The notes: generated by a model not told the origin, from the letters alone. Counted from the stretch's first letter, positions 16,801 to 24,378 are shown. The stretch is DNA of 38,352 nt from an uncultured Prevotella sp. (GCA_905196835.1 CAJJWN010000030.1:1-38352), one strand, 5' to 3'. Made by a program: numbers and translations.

Positions 16801-16974
16801 GTCACTGACGTTACCCGTCACCGTCACTTTCTGCTGCACGGCCATCGGGGCGTTCACGCCCGCGCTTTCCGGTGGAGCTGCAAGTGAAACTGCAAAAGCG
16901 TTGGAAGCGGCGCAGGCTATTCCGAGTGCCAGCACTACGCCCTTCATGGTTGATTTAGATTTTGAATAATCCAT
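13813..16974 (-). CDS. SusC/RagA-family TonB-dependent outer membrane transporter
   Basis: The start is placed at the ATG at 16974 (MDYSKSKSTMKGVVLALGIA), not at the upstream in-frame TTG, giving 1053 residues. A signal peptide ending near SNAFA is followed by a carboxypeptidase-D-regulatory-like domain (VTVTGNVSDAAGPLIGATIK), the Bacteroidetes linker NEVVVIGYGTQRREAVTGSV, the plug (VAGVLMTQTSSKPGAEMQIR, IRGQRSLNASNDPLIVLDGI) and a long beta-barrel ending FLFGINLTF. There is no STN domain, so it is not expected to signal through a FecR anti-sigma factor. It pairs with the SusD-like gene 12 bases downstream to import a nutrient using TonB energy. The substrate cannot be read from the context. 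Confidence 0.95.
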   Translation of the reverse strand: MDYSKSKSTMKGVVLALGIACAASNAFAVSLAAPPESAGVNAPMAVQQKVTVTGNVSDAAGPLIGATIKVKGSSTGVVADMDGNFKIQANPSDVLEISYIGYITQEVTVGNKTKLTITLEEEKHNLNEVVVIGYGTQRREAVTGSVANVSGAELNQIAATNAAQALQGRVAGVLMTQTSSKPGAEMQIRIRGQRSLNASNDPLIVLDGIPFMGQLSDINPGDIKSMDILKDASATAIYGSRGANGVILITTVKGMQGSPAKVSYNAYVGFKTVFHKYPMMNGKKFAAMRKYAATAPNGTGGFSNSLDESDDTDTDWQDLFYRTGITHSHDVSISGGTQGGSYSFGAGYYHDEAVIPTQGYDRISIRGNFDQSVGKYFRFGLSTNTSYRETKGNNISMYNVLAQSPLASPYDENGNLKRTIKLAMDEMFVLTKDVAESLKDNWMNEEKGLGTYNTMFAEVKCPWIEGLSYRINVGLNYRSSKQGVFTGTGVNSANASTINSASVQQDITKNWVVENLLTYDRTFAEKHHVNFTGLYSAEQTTFERTYMSGQGIPAEYFQYYNIGAATSNLAVDPTKQNYWQSGLMSWMGRIMYTYDNKYMISAAVRGDGSSRLAKGHQWHTYPAVSVGWNISRESFLKDVKWIDNIKLRVGYGETSNQSIDPYSTLGVLASRPYNFGPYDYLRGYYVNTLPNDDLGWEYSSTWNFGVDFSFFSGRLNGTMEYYIQNTKDLLLGVSLPATSGVGSYMANVGKTRNTGFEFSLNGIILDNKNGWTWDAGINFYYNHNELVELASGAKEDVGNRWFVGHPIDVIYDYKKIGLWQEGDPYLEVLEPGGNVGMIKVEYTGEYDANGKPVRQINSEDMQVMDMEPDLVGGFNTNVYYKGFDFSLIGAFQIGGTLISTLHSSNGYLNALTGRRGQIDVDYWTETNTDAKYPRPGGISSSDNPKYGSTLGYFDAGYLKVRAITIGYDFANLKAVKDFGISKLRAYFTVQNPFVLFSPFTNECGLDPETNTLSNDGSTMAVTMEGYTGSHTLPVVGYNTPATRNFLFGINLTF

Positions 16975-16989
16975 AGTCTTTTGAGTTAC

Positions 16990-16997
16990 CAAAGTTA
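16990..16997 (-). promoter_or_regulatory. Probable -7 box of the first SusC/SusD operon
   Basis: On the minus strand TAACTTTG matches TAnnTTTG, 15 bases before the start codon. Upstream, 19 bases away, is a T-rich stretch (17020-17017) but not a clean TTTG. The very short leader makes this less certain. Confidence 0.5.
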
Positions 16998-17020
16998 AAC
17001 AATATAGTATTAGTTAAAAA

Positions 17021-17660
17021 ATGACATGCTATTGATACTTATTTATATATTTGCAACGTTTTTCGATGTAGCCTCCGGGTCTGTCATCAAATCCGCATCG
17101 GCTGCGCAAAGCCGGGCTGTTGCCTTCGTCGGCAAAATCCATGCTTTAATATATTGTTGTTGACTCCGTTTTTCTTAGGGCCTGATTTAAGGACAGATGG
17201 ACAGGGGCACTATGTTATTAAAGGTAAAGCGCACTTTCCAAATACAAAATTATACAAAACGATTAAACACTTCGTTTGCAATTGTCTCATTTTCATTTCA
17301 AATTGTTTCATTGTCTTAAAAAGTATGGTTTTCTGTTGTTTTTTGCGCATTTTGAGACACGGATATGTGTTATTTAACACTTAACTCAATGCGGCACATC
17401 AACAAGTACAGACCGGTATACGCCGGTACGAAACACCATGATTTAACAAAAACTGACCGGTTGGCACCTTACGCCAGAAACAAAAGTGATTGGTGACAAA
17501 GCAGCAAGAAACATGACAACATGCAACAGGCGGTTCGTCCGTAAACCTTTTGGATGACAACAAAGCTAAGCAGGGCGTCGGAGACGTGTGTCCGCTGTGC
17601 GGAAATAGACAATTAACAATGAAAAATGAAACCTCTATGTCGGCTTTCACCGCAAACTTG
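17021..17660. other. Gene-free AT-rich stretch upstream of the first SusC/SusD operon
   Basis: This is 640 bases between the SusC promoter area and the inverted-repeat element. Open frames here (for example 17399-17650 on the minus strand) have no family features and atypical composition. From 17160 to 17395 the sequence is strongly A+T rich. I see no gene, RNA or regulator motif. It could hold operator sites for the operon. Confidence 0.6.
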
Positions 17661-17956
17661 CCGTCCCCGAAGGGGGCGAATTATGCTTAACCGCATGTGG
17701 AGCGAAGCAAAACTTGCGGTATGTATGCGCCAATAATGTCGTCCTGGAAGAGGGCGAACGGCATTTGGGGTTATGGGGTCTTGAGGTCTTACGGTTATAC
17801 GGTATAATTGTAAAACCTCATAACCGTAACCCCCATAACCGTAAATGCTATTCGCCCCCTTCGGGGACGTGTATATGTATTTCGGATTACCGCAAGTTCC
17901 GTTCCCTTCGGTCACTCCACATGCGGTTAAGCATAATTCGCCCCCTTCGGGGACGG
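17661..17956. mobile_element. Nested inverted-repeat element, about 300 bases, MITE-like
   Basis: The outer arms 17661-17700 and 17917-17956 are perfect 40-base inverted copies. Inside, a second inverted pair runs from about 17751 (GGGCGAACGGCATTTGGGG) to about 17867, forming an imperfect stem built on CGGTTATGG-like units. TTCGCCCCCTTCGGGGACG occurs at 17861-17879, again in the right outer arm, and in reverse in the left arm. No protein-coding frame with family features is present. The architecture suggests a non-autonomous repeat element or a large RNA hairpin. No target duplication was identified. Confidence 0.55.
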
Positions 17957-17978
17957 AAGTTGATGCAATTTTCTATCT

Positions 17979-18132
17979 AAAAGGTTTGCGGATGAACCGC
18001 GAAAGGCGGCCTTTTGCATTCCGAAAGGTCGTCTTTTGCAATGTAAAAGGCCACCTTTTAGAGACCAAAAGGCCGTCAATTGCAAGCTAAAAGGCCGCCT
18101 TTCGCAATGCGAAAGGCGGCCTTTTACAAAGC
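17979..18132. repeat. 22-base palindromic repeat array, 6 clear units plus 1 decayed
   Basis: Units start at 18001, 18023, 18045, 18067, 18089 and 18111 with exact 22-base spacing. A diverged unit occupies 17979-18000. Most cores are AAAAGGCnGCCTTTT or close variants, followed by about seven variable bases. The array ends 33 bases before the stop of the M28 gene (minus), so it is in that gene's 3' region. Confidence 0.9.
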
Positions 18133-18164
18133 GGCTGATAATCAGCGCGTTATAAGCCGGCAAT

Positions 18165-19169
18165 TTATCTCTCCGAATAAAGCACCTGCACGACGGTCTG
18201 CCCCACCGCACCGAGCGTTGCGCGGTCGATATGCTCCATGTCGTCGTGCACCGTATGCCACGTAGGGCCGAACGTGCTTTGAGCACAGTCGGGATAGAAT
18301 GCCACAATGTCTACCGTGGGGATTTTGGCCTTCTCGTTCACGGGCACGTGGTCGTCGGTAATCATGCCGCCGTCACGGTCGACAAAGTAGCTGCCGAAAC
18401 CAACCACCTCGGCTGCCGCCCACACCTTTTTCACTACGTCGGGAGCGTACTGCATCGAGAAGCCTTCACGCCAGAACTGCGAGCCTTGGCCGCCGACCAT
18501 GTCGAGCAGAATGCCGAAACGCGCCTTGTAACCCTGTTTGTGGGGATTGGCCGACCAGTGCTGCGCGCCCAACGCGAAAGAATCGCCGGTATCGGGAACG
18601 TCGCTCCAGGCAGGTACACCCCAGTCTTCGGCGTCGAAGCAGATAAAATCAACGCCGACGAAGAGCTTTGCCGTGTCGGCCTGAAGCAGCCGCGCCACCT
18701 CAAGCATCACGGCTACGCCGCTCGCTCCGTCGTTAGCCCCGAGCACGGGCTTGCGCCAGTTGGCGCTGTCGGGGTCGTTGTCGGCCCAGGGGCGGGTGTC
18801 CCAATGGGCGCAGAGCAGTATGCGCTCGGACAGGTCGGGACGGTAAGAGGCAATTATGTTTGTGGCCTTCAGCGGCGTGCCGTCATATCCGTTGAGCGTG
18901 GCGCGCTGCTCGGTCACGTCCATGCCGTACTGCCTGAACTTGCCTGCAAGCCACTCGCCGCACCGCTCGTGAGCCTCGCTGTTCATGGTACGCGGCCCGT
19001 AAGAGCACTGCTTTTCGCAAAAAGCGTATGCGCTGTCGGCGTTGAAGGCCGGACCCACCGGCTGCGTCACGATGTCGCCGCCGCCCGCCGACGCAGCCTT
19101 TTTGTTGCTGTTGCACGCGGCGAAAAGCGACAAAAATGAAAGTAAGAGGATGGATTTCAAGATGTTCAT
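18165..19169 (-). CDS. M28-fold glutaminyl-peptide cyclotransferase-like lipoprotein
   Basis: The 334-residue product has a lipobox LFAAC at Cys19. The zinc-hydrolase fold motifs are LLCAHWDTRPWADND (121-132), GANDGASGV with Asp147, FDAEDWG with Glu181, and WHTVHDDMEHID with His305. A single-zinc set of Asp, Glu and His together with the WHT..DD.E.D block fits type II glutaminyl cyclases, which convert N-terminal Gln of exported proteins to pyroglutamate, more closely than it fits M28 aminopeptidases. In Porphyromonas and relatives such an enzyme modifies proteins exposed after signal peptidase cleavage. The lipoprotein signal places it in the periplasm or on the outer membrane. Aminopeptidase remains the alternative. 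A compound hairpin separates it from the upstream dipeptidase fusion gene. Confidence 0.78.
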   Translation of the reverse strand: MNILKSILLLSFLSLFAACNSNKKAASAGGGDIVTQPVGPAFNADSAYAFCEKQCSYGPRTMNSEAHERCGEWLAGKFRQYGMDVTEQRATLNGYDGTPLKATNIIASYRPDLSERILLCAHWDTRPWADNDPDSANWRKPVLGANDGASGVAVMLEVARLLQADTAKLFVGVDFICFDAEDWGVPAWSDVPDTGDSFALGAQHWSANPHKQGYKARFGILLDMVGGQGSQFWREGFSMQYAPDVVKKVWAAAEVVGFGSYFVDRDGGMITDDHVPVNEKAKIPTVDIVAFYPDCAQSTFGPTWHTVHDDMEHIDRATLGAVGQTVVQVLYSER

Positions 19170-19200
19170 ACTTATAAGTTATTTGTTATTGGATGCCAAC

Positions 19201-19299
19201 GGATTATGCAGTTAAGGGGCTAAAACAATACCGCCAATATTCACCGTCGCCGCGTGGCAGCGGCGATGATTGCGTCTTAACCCCTTAATCGCATAATCC
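19201..19299. repeat. Compound hairpin between the dipeptidase fusion and the M28 gene
   Basis: Arms at 19201-19223 and 19277-19299 are inverted copies (23 bases, three mismatches), built on GGATTATGC and TTAAGGGG. The 53-base loop contains an inner stem CGTCGCCGC / GCGGCGATG at 19245-19268. It could act as terminator of the upstream gene or as leader structure of the M28 gene. Confidence 0.65.
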
Positions 19300-19315
19300 C
19301 TTAACCGGTATAAGG

Positions 19316-21127
19316 TTATTTAAAATTCCTGGTTTTCTGCACTTCGGCCATCACCCTAAGCCAGTTGCCGCCCCAAATGGCGGCTATGTCGCGCTCGCTA
19401 TAACGGCGGCGGAGCAGATGAAGCGTGAAGTTCAGCATCTCGGAAGAGTCCGCCAAGCCTCTTACACCGCCGTCGCCGTCGAAATCCGTGCCTATGCCCA
19501 CGTGCTCTACGCCCATTATGTCGATGGCGTGCTCAAGATGGGCAATGGCGTCGAGCACGGTTGCCTCCTGCTCGTCGTTGCGCAGGAAACCGTGATACAA
19601 CGTTATGTGAGCAACACCACCCTTGGCTGCAAGAGCCCGAAGCTGGTCGTCAGTGAGGTTGCGCGGCACGTCGCAGAGCGCCTTGCAGTTGCTGTGGCTG
19701 CACACTATAGGCTGGCTGCTGATGTCGAGCGCGTCGTAAAAGCTCTTCTCCGAAGCGTGGCTCATGTCTACCATCACGCCGCATCGGTTCATCTCGCCTA
19801 TTACCTCGGCACCGAACGCGCTCACACCACCGTGCGTACCCGCACCGCGGGCACTGTCGCAGATGTCGTTGTCGCCGTTGTGGCACAGCGTGATATACAC
19901 CACTCCGCGCCGTGCAAAGTGCTCCACGTTGGCCGGGTCGTGCTCAATGGCGAGTCCGTTTTCAATCCCGAACATTATGGAATGCCGCCCGGCGCGCTTG
20001 TTTCCGTACAAGTCGGCCGGCGTCTCAGCGATGCCAAGGTAAGGAATGTTCTCGTTTACAATGCCTTCGAGCGTGTCAAAGATGTGGTCGGCGTATGCTT
20101 TCGGACTGTCAAACCTCGGCGTCACCTTGTCGGCAAACGCCTCGCCGGGCTTGGGCTGCGGCAGATAGGCGGCCATTATGACCGCATCCTGTCGCCCTTC
20201 GTCCATCTTGTGAAGGTCAACAAGTATGCGCGGGTCGCGCCGGTCGAAGTGTATGCCCTGCGGAAAGAACATCGGCGTGTCGCAATGCGTGTCCAAAGTG
20301 AGCGTCCGCCTGTGAACGGCCTTGGCCTCGGCGAACCCTGCCGCCCGGCCGACAAGCCACTTGAACAGGGGCTGTCCTTCATCACCAAGCCATTCGGGAT
20401 GCCACTGCACGCCCATGACCGGCTTGAACTCGCTGCTCTCAATGGCCTCTATCACGCCGTCGGGCGACACCGCAGACACCGTGAAACGCCGTCCGCAGGC
20501 ACGCACAGCCTGATGATGGAACGAGTTGACGGCCAGCGTTTCCATATTATATAAGGTGGAAAGCACCGAGCCTTGAACAATCTTCACCGTGTGGGTGGGC
20601 TCGTTACGGTCGGCATCCTGGCTGTGCTTCAACAGCGGAAGGACACCTTCCGGGCCGCAGGCGGGCTTCAACCTGCCAGTAGAAAAGCCTTCGGCGATGT
20701 CTTGCTCCACCTCACCGCCCAGCGCGGCGGCCAGCACCTGTATGCCGCGGCATATCCCGAGGATGGGCAACTGGCGGTTGAATGCCAGGCGGACGGTCGT
20801 CAGTTCGGCCTTGTCGCGCTCACGGTTGATGGAATGAAGATGAACGGACGGTTCCTCGCCAACCCACAACGGGTTGACATCCCCGCCTCCTGTAAGAAGC
20901 AGGCCGTCAATACGTTCAAGCGTGTTGATGATTACATCCTTGTCCGCCAACGGCGGAATGATGACCGGCACGCCGCCAGCCGCAACCACAGACTTATAGT
21001 AACGGTCCGCCAGACGCGCCTCGCCGTCGGCAAAATTGCCCGTAAGTCCAATCACAGGCTTATGCTCCGCCTCGGGAAAACGCGAATAGACATCGTCCAG
21101 ACAGCCTTCAAGGTCAAAGGGTTTCAT
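19316..21127 (-). CDS. Fusion of C26 glutamine-amidotransferase-like hydrolase and M19 dipeptidase
   Basis: The 603-residue protein joins two enzymes. Residues 20-260 are a class I amidotransferase-like hydrolase of the PuuD type (peptidase C26) with LLLTGGGDVNPLWVGEEPSV, nucleophile Cys126 in LGICRGIQ and His243/Glu245 in GVQWHPEW. Residues 275-600 are a membrane-dipeptidase-like M19 domain with zinc ligands in DTHCDTP (His281, Asp283), Glu in FGIENG, and later VDMSHAS, CSHSN and GIGTDFDGDG. C26 enzymes cleave gamma-glutamyl amides and M19 enzymes cleave dipeptides, so the fusion could break down gamma-glutamyl peptides in two steps. That pathway is inference. There is no signal peptide, so it should be cytoplasmic. 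It starts 16 bases after the Lrp-type regulator. Confidence 0.9.
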   Translation of the reverse strand: MKPFDLEGCLDDVYSRFPEAEHKPVIGLTGNFADGEARLADRYYKSVVAAGGVPVIIPPLADKDVIINTLERIDGLLLTGGGDVNPLWVGEEPSVHLHSINRERDKAELTTVRLAFNRQLPILGICRGIQVLAAALGGEVEQDIAEGFSTGRLKPACGPEGVLPLLKHSQDADRNEPTHTVKIVQGSVLSTLYNMETLAVNSFHHQAVRACGRRFTVSAVSPDGVIEAIESSEFKPVMGVQWHPEWLGDEGQPLFKWLVGRAAGFAEAKAVHRRTLTLDTHCDTPMFFPQGIHFDRRDPRILVDLHKMDEGRQDAVIMAAYLPQPKPGEAFADKVTPRFDSPKAYADHIFDTLEGIVNENIPYLGIAETPADLYGNKRAGRHSIMFGIENGLAIEHDPANVEHFARRGVVYITLCHNGDNDICDSARGAGTHGGVSAFGAEVIGEMNRCGVMVDMSHASEKSFYDALDISSQPIVCSHSNCKALCDVPRNLTDDQLRALAAKGGVAHITLYHGFLRNDEQEATVLDAIAHLEHAIDIMGVEHVGIGTDFDGDGGVRGLADSSEMLNFTLHLLRRRYSERDIAAIWGGNWLRVMAEVQKTRNFK

Positions 21128-21143
21128 CGTTATGCACGCCTCC

Positions 21144-21614
21144 TTACTTCCTCAAATCCTGCGGCACGGGCACTTCCCTCTTGATGCTTTGTTCAAGAGA
21201 AATCAGCGTTTCTGTGGCCACCACGCCCGGAATGCCCTGCATCTGGTTGTTCAGCAGGTCCATAAGCTGCTCGTTGTCTCGAGCGTACAGCTTCACAAGC
21301 ATGGTGTAAGGGCCGGTAGTGAAGTGGCACTCCACTATTTCTGGAATATGCTCCAGACGCTCAACCACGGCCTTGTACATGTTGCCTCGTTCAAGGGTTA
21401 TGCCCACGTAGGTGCATGTAGAGTAGCCCAGGCTTTTCGCGTTGACGTCAAATCCGCTGCCGGTGATTACGCCGTTCTCAATCAGGTGCTGCACGCGCTG
21501 GTGTATAGCGGCGCGCGAGACGCCACACTCCGCCGCAACATCCTTGAACGGTATGCGGGCGTTCTTAGACAAAATGCTAAGAATTTTCCTGTCAAGACTG
21601 TCTATTTTTTCCAT
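21144..21614 (-). CDS. Lrp/AsnC-family transcriptional regulator
   Basis: The 156-residue protein has the N-terminal AsnC helix-turn-helix (LDRKILSILSKNARIPFKDV, then AAECGVSRAAIHQRVQHLIE) and a C-terminal RAM ligand-binding domain (TYVGITLERG, VVECHFTTGPYTMLVKLYAR). Such proteins form octamers or dimers and sense amino acids. The 16-base gap to the peptidase fusion suggests it controls that gene and perhaps itself in response to amino acids. The ligand is not predictable. Confidence 0.93.
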   Translation of the reverse strand: MEKIDSLDRKILSILSKNARIPFKDVAAECGVSRAAIHQRVQHLIENGVITGSGFDVNAKSLGYSTCTYVGITLERGNMYKAVVERLEHIPEIVECHFTTGPYTMLVKLYARDNEQLMDLLNNQMQGIPGVVATETLISLEQSIKREVPVPQDLRK

Positions 21615-21682
21615 TTCCTAAGGTTTATGTTTTTGTTTTTCTTACCTGTGCAAGGTTATAATGACATTTTAATTAATGCGAG

Positions 21683-21714
21683 CAAATATAGTCATTAAAA
21701 ATGAGACGCGCAAC
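21683..21714 (-). promoter_or_regulatory. Promoter of the Lrp-type regulator
   Basis: On the minus strand GTTG (21714-21711), a 20-base spacer and TATATTTG (21690-21683) fit the Bacteroidetes pattern. The leader before the start at 21614 is about 60 bases. Confidence 0.6.
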
Positions 21715-21754
21715 ATTTTGACAGTATTTTTCGCCGATTTAGGGCATTATGAAA

Positions 21755-21786
21755 TAAAAAAAGGGAAGCTTTTGACTGCTTCCCTC
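21755..21786 (-). terminator. Rho-independent terminator of the FKBP cluster
   Basis: On the minus strand AGGGAAGC pairs with GCTTCCCT around an 8-base loop and runs into TTTTTTT. It lies 23 bases after the stop of the last FKBP gene. Confidence 0.9.
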
Positions 21787-21808
21787 TTGATTTATTGACA
21801 AACGAGTG

Positions 21809-22807
21809 TTATTTGTCAGCCTTGCCTTTTACCGTATTTTCAGGCTTGGCTACACCCACCCTTGACATCCCCGTGGTGGCTTTCGGCCGAGCCTTCGCGG
21901 TTTCAGCCTTCTTTACTCCTACCACTTCGACGGTGAACACAAGCGTGCTGTAAGGCTTTATTTTGCCCGCCGGGCGGTCGCCGTAAGCCAAATCGTAAGG
22001 TATGTACAGCTCCCACTTGCTGCCTACGGGCATCATCGTCAGAGCCTCGGTCCATCCTTTGATTACCTGGTTGGGGCGGAACTTTGTCACAGGGTCCTTC
22101 CTTTCATAGCTGCTGTCAAACACAGTGCCGTCCAAGAGGCGGCCTTCGTACTTGACGGATACCTCATCAGTCTCACCGGCAACGTCGCCCGTGCCCTTTA
22201 CGAGCACCTTGTATTGCAGGCCGCTGGGCGTAGTCACCACGCCCGGCTTCTGCTTGTTGGCGGCCAGAAAGTCCTCGCCGGCCTTGCGGGTGGCGGCGTT
22301 ACGCTCTTCGACGGCCTGTTCAAAAGCCTTGTTGAAATAAGCCTGCGCCTCCTTTTCGGTCATCACGCCGCCATCACCTTGCAGCGCGCTGATGAAGCCT
22401 TCGTTGAAAACATGTTCGTCGATGGAATCCTCACGCCCGGCGAACTCGTCTTTGAGGAAAGGCAACATGCGCTGACTTACCATCATGGCGATTTGCTCTC
22501 CGGCGTAATAGGCCTTGTTGCTCTCGTCAAAACCTTTCGCCATGGCGTCGCGGTAGCCGCGGATGAAGTCGGCCATATAGGCCGTGTCTACACCAAGGCT
22601 TTGCTTCAGATAAGGTATAAGGCCATCTGTACGCACAACACCTGCGGCATAGCTCAACGAGTCGGTGGCAGTCTTGAGCGGCGTAACCATGCCGCGTACA
22701 GCCGCGCCGGCGGTCTGCGCCGCCTTGTCCTTACCTTCCGCGGTGCCTGCCCCGGTGAAAAATACGCCCGCCATGACGGCGAGCGTAAATATTGACTTGA
22801 TGTTCAT
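21809..22807 (-). CDS. Exported FKBP-type peptidyl-prolyl isomerase, 332 aa
   Basis: A signal peptide without lipobox Cys (MNIKSIFTLAVMAGVFFTGA) precedes a Mip-like N-terminal helical domain (DSLSYAAGVVRTDGLIPYLK, MTEKEAQAYF) and a C-terminal FKBP domain from about residue 195 (PSGLQYKVLVKGTG, DGTVFDSSYERKDPVTKF, VIKGWTEALTMMPVGSKWEL, IPYDLAYGDR). The tail after residue 295 is basic and Thr/Lys rich. FKBPs catalyse cis-trans isomerisation of proline bonds and act as periplasmic folding helpers. It is the last of three tandem paralogues; 16 bases separate it from the previous gene. Confidence 0.93.
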   Translation of the reverse strand: MNIKSIFTLAVMAGVFFTGAGTAEGKDKAAQTAGAAVRGMVTPLKTATDSLSYAAGVVRTDGLIPYLKQSLGVDTAYMADFIRGYRDAMAKGFDESNKAYYAGEQIAMMVSQRMLPFLKDEFAGREDSIDEHVFNEGFISALQGDGGVMTEKEAQAYFNKAFEQAVEERNAATRKAGEDFLAANKQKPGVVTTPSGLQYKVLVKGTGDVAGETDEVSVKYEGRLLDGTVFDSSYERKDPVTKFRPNQVIKGWTEALTMMPVGSKWELYIPYDLAYGDRPAGKIKPYSTLVFTVEVVGVKKAETAKARPKATTGMSRVGVAKPENTVKGKADK

Positions 22808-22823
22808 TCGTTTGATGTTTTAA

Positions 22824-23699
22824 TTACTTGCGGCCTACGCCTACAAGTTCAATCTTGAAGATGAGCGTGGAGAAGGGCTTGATTTGCGGTGTCTCACGGT
22901 CGCCGTAAGCCTTGTCGTAAGGTATTACCACCTCCCATGTGCTGCCTACGGGCATGTGTGTGAGGGCCGTAGTCCATCCGGGTATTACCTGGTTGGCGCG
23001 CAACTGCACGGGCTCCTTGCGCTCGTAAGAGCTGTCGAACACCTTGCCGTCAACGGTCTTCCCTTCATAATGTACGCGCACGAGCGACGTGTCCTTGGGC
23101 ATTTCACCCTTGCCTTCCTTGATTACGCGGTAGAGCACTCCGCCGTCAAGCTTCTTCACGCCGGGCTTCTTTGCGTATTCGGCCATGAACTTGGCGCCCT
23201 CCGCCTTGTTCTTGCCGTACTGCTGCTCCATCGACATTGCCTTGATGGCCTGCGACTTGGCCTGCCATACCATCTGCGCCTGCTCGGCGGTCATGATGGT
23301 CTTCTCGCCCTTTACGCCGCAGATGAGCGCAGCCATGAGGTTCTTCATCGATACGCTCTTGGTCGAGTCGTCGCCGAAGAGGTCGTGGTTGATGGCCTTC
23401 ACCATCTGGTTTGAAATCTGCTGGCCTATCTGCACACCTGCATAGTAAGCCGACTTTTTCTTGTCGTCGCCGGCGTTCACGCCCACGTTGAGACCCTTGA
23501 TGAATTCGTCAACGTATGCGGTGTCGACGCCCATGCCCCTTGTCATGTATTCCTTGAGGCTCTGTCCCTGCATTACGCCCATGGCATAGCTCACGGTGTC
23601 GATTTCGCTCTTGAGGTTTGCCTTGGGCGTAGAGTTGCCGCAAGACACTAACATTGCGGCAGAGACGGCCGCAACAGCTGCAAATGTAAGTTTTTTCAT
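22824..23699 (-). CDS. Lipoprotein FKBP-type peptidyl-prolyl isomerase, 291 aa
   Basis: The lipobox is MLVSC (Cys20). A helical dimerisation domain starts with DTVSYAMGVMQGQSLKEYM and is followed by the FKBP domain from about residue 185 (DGGVLYRVIKEGKGEMPKDT, DGKVFDSSYERKEPVQL, VIPGWTTALTHMPVGSTWEV, IPYDKAYGDRETP). As a lipoprotein it should be anchored in the outer or inner membrane, facing the periplasm unless surface exported. It lies between the cytoplasmic and the soluble exported paralogue, with 29 and 16 base gaps. Confidence 0.93.
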   Translation of the reverse strand: MKKLTFAAVAAVSAAMLVSCGNSTPKANLKSEIDTVSYAMGVMQGQSLKEYMTRGMGVDTAYVDEFIKGLNVGVNAGDDKKKSAYYAGVQIGQQISNQMVKAINHDLFGDDSTKSVSMKNLMAALICGVKGEKTIMTAEQAQMVWQAKSQAIKAMSMEQQYGKNKAEGAKFMAEYAKKPGVKKLDGGVLYRVIKEGKGEMPKDTSLVRVHYEGKTVDGKVFDSSYERKEPVQLRANQVIPGWTTALTHMPVGSTWEVVIPYDKAYGDRETPQIKPFSTLIFKIELVGVGRK

Positions 23700-23728
23700 T
23701 AGTTATTGATGTTATTGATATTGATTTA

Positions 23729-24334
23729 TCACACTACTGCTATAAGCTCCACGTCGAACACGAGGGTTGCGAACGGCGGTATAGACGCGCCCGCGCCGCG
23801 CTCGCCGTAGCCGAGCTGGTAAGGTATGAAGAAGCGGTACTTGGCTCCTTCCTGCATCAGTTGCAGACCCTCGGTCCATCCGGCTATTACCTGGTTGAGG
23901 GGGAACACGGCGGGTTCGCCGCGCTGCACGCTGCTGTCGAACACCGTGCCGTCAATGAGGAAGCCCTCGTAGTGGCACTTCACCTTGTCCGTAGCCTTGG
24001 GCTTCTGCCCGTTGCCTTCCTTGAGCACCTTGTATTGCAGTCCGCTGGGCAGGGTCACCACGCCTTCCTTCGCGGCGTTCTCGGCGAGATACTGCTCGCC
24101 CTCGGCCTTGGCCTTCTTGCCTTTCTCGGCCATCGCGGCGTTGGCTTTCTCCTCCTGCTTGCGGAAAAACTCCTGTACTATCGTCTGCGCTTCGCTGTCG
24201 GCCACCTTGGTTTCGCGGCCTGCCAGCACGTCTTTTATCGCCGTGGCGAAGTCGTCAATGTCCAAACCTGTGGCTCCCATCTGCGCCAGTTGGCGGCCGA
24301 TGCCGAGGCCCAAAGCGTAACTTAACTTGTCCAT
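23729..24334 (-). CDS. Cytoplasmic FKBP-type peptidyl-prolyl isomerase, 201 aa
   Basis: This paralogue starts directly with MDKLSYALGLGIGRQLAQMG, the Mip-like N-domain, and has no signal peptide. The linker helix is rich in Lys, Glu and Ala (EKANAAMAEKGKKAKAEG). The FKBP domain from about residue 95 has PSGLQYKVLKEGNGQKPKAT, DGTVFDSSVQRGEPAVFPL, VIAGWTEGLQLMQEGAKY and the canonical GYGERGAGASIPPFATLVFDV block. It is the first gene of the trio and follows a TACCTTTG promoter box. Confidence 0.93.
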   Translation of the reverse strand: MDKLSYALGLGIGRQLAQMGATGLDIDDFATAIKDVLAGRETKVADSEAQTIVQEFFRKQEEKANAAMAEKGKKAKAEGEQYLAENAAKEGVVTLPSGLQYKVLKEGNGQKPKATDKVKCHYEGFLIDGTVFDSSVQRGEPAVFPLNQVIAGWTEGLQLMQEGAKYRFFIPYQLGYGERGAGASIPPFATLVFDVELIAVV

Positions 24335-24378
24335 TCTTCTAATTTTTGTAATTCTTTTATACCTTATTAAAAACCGTG

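Noticed and set aside
16975..16992. TTG start extending the first SusC-like protein by six residues
   Set aside because: The TTG overlaps the -7 promoter box, and the ATG at 16974 gives a normal signal peptide.
17399..17915. Two minus-strand frames of 83 and 100 codons upstream of the SusC gene
   Set aside because: One is made largely of inverted-repeat sequence; the other has atypical composition and no domain.
17979..18132. CRISPR-like array
   Set aside because: Units follow each other with exact 22-base period, so there are no unique spacers, and no cas gene is present.
18231..20554. Long plus-strand frames (302 and 378 codons) opposite the M28 and dipeptidase fusion genes
   Set aside because: They are antisense to genes with complete catalytic motifs, show no family motif and arise from high G+C codon bias.
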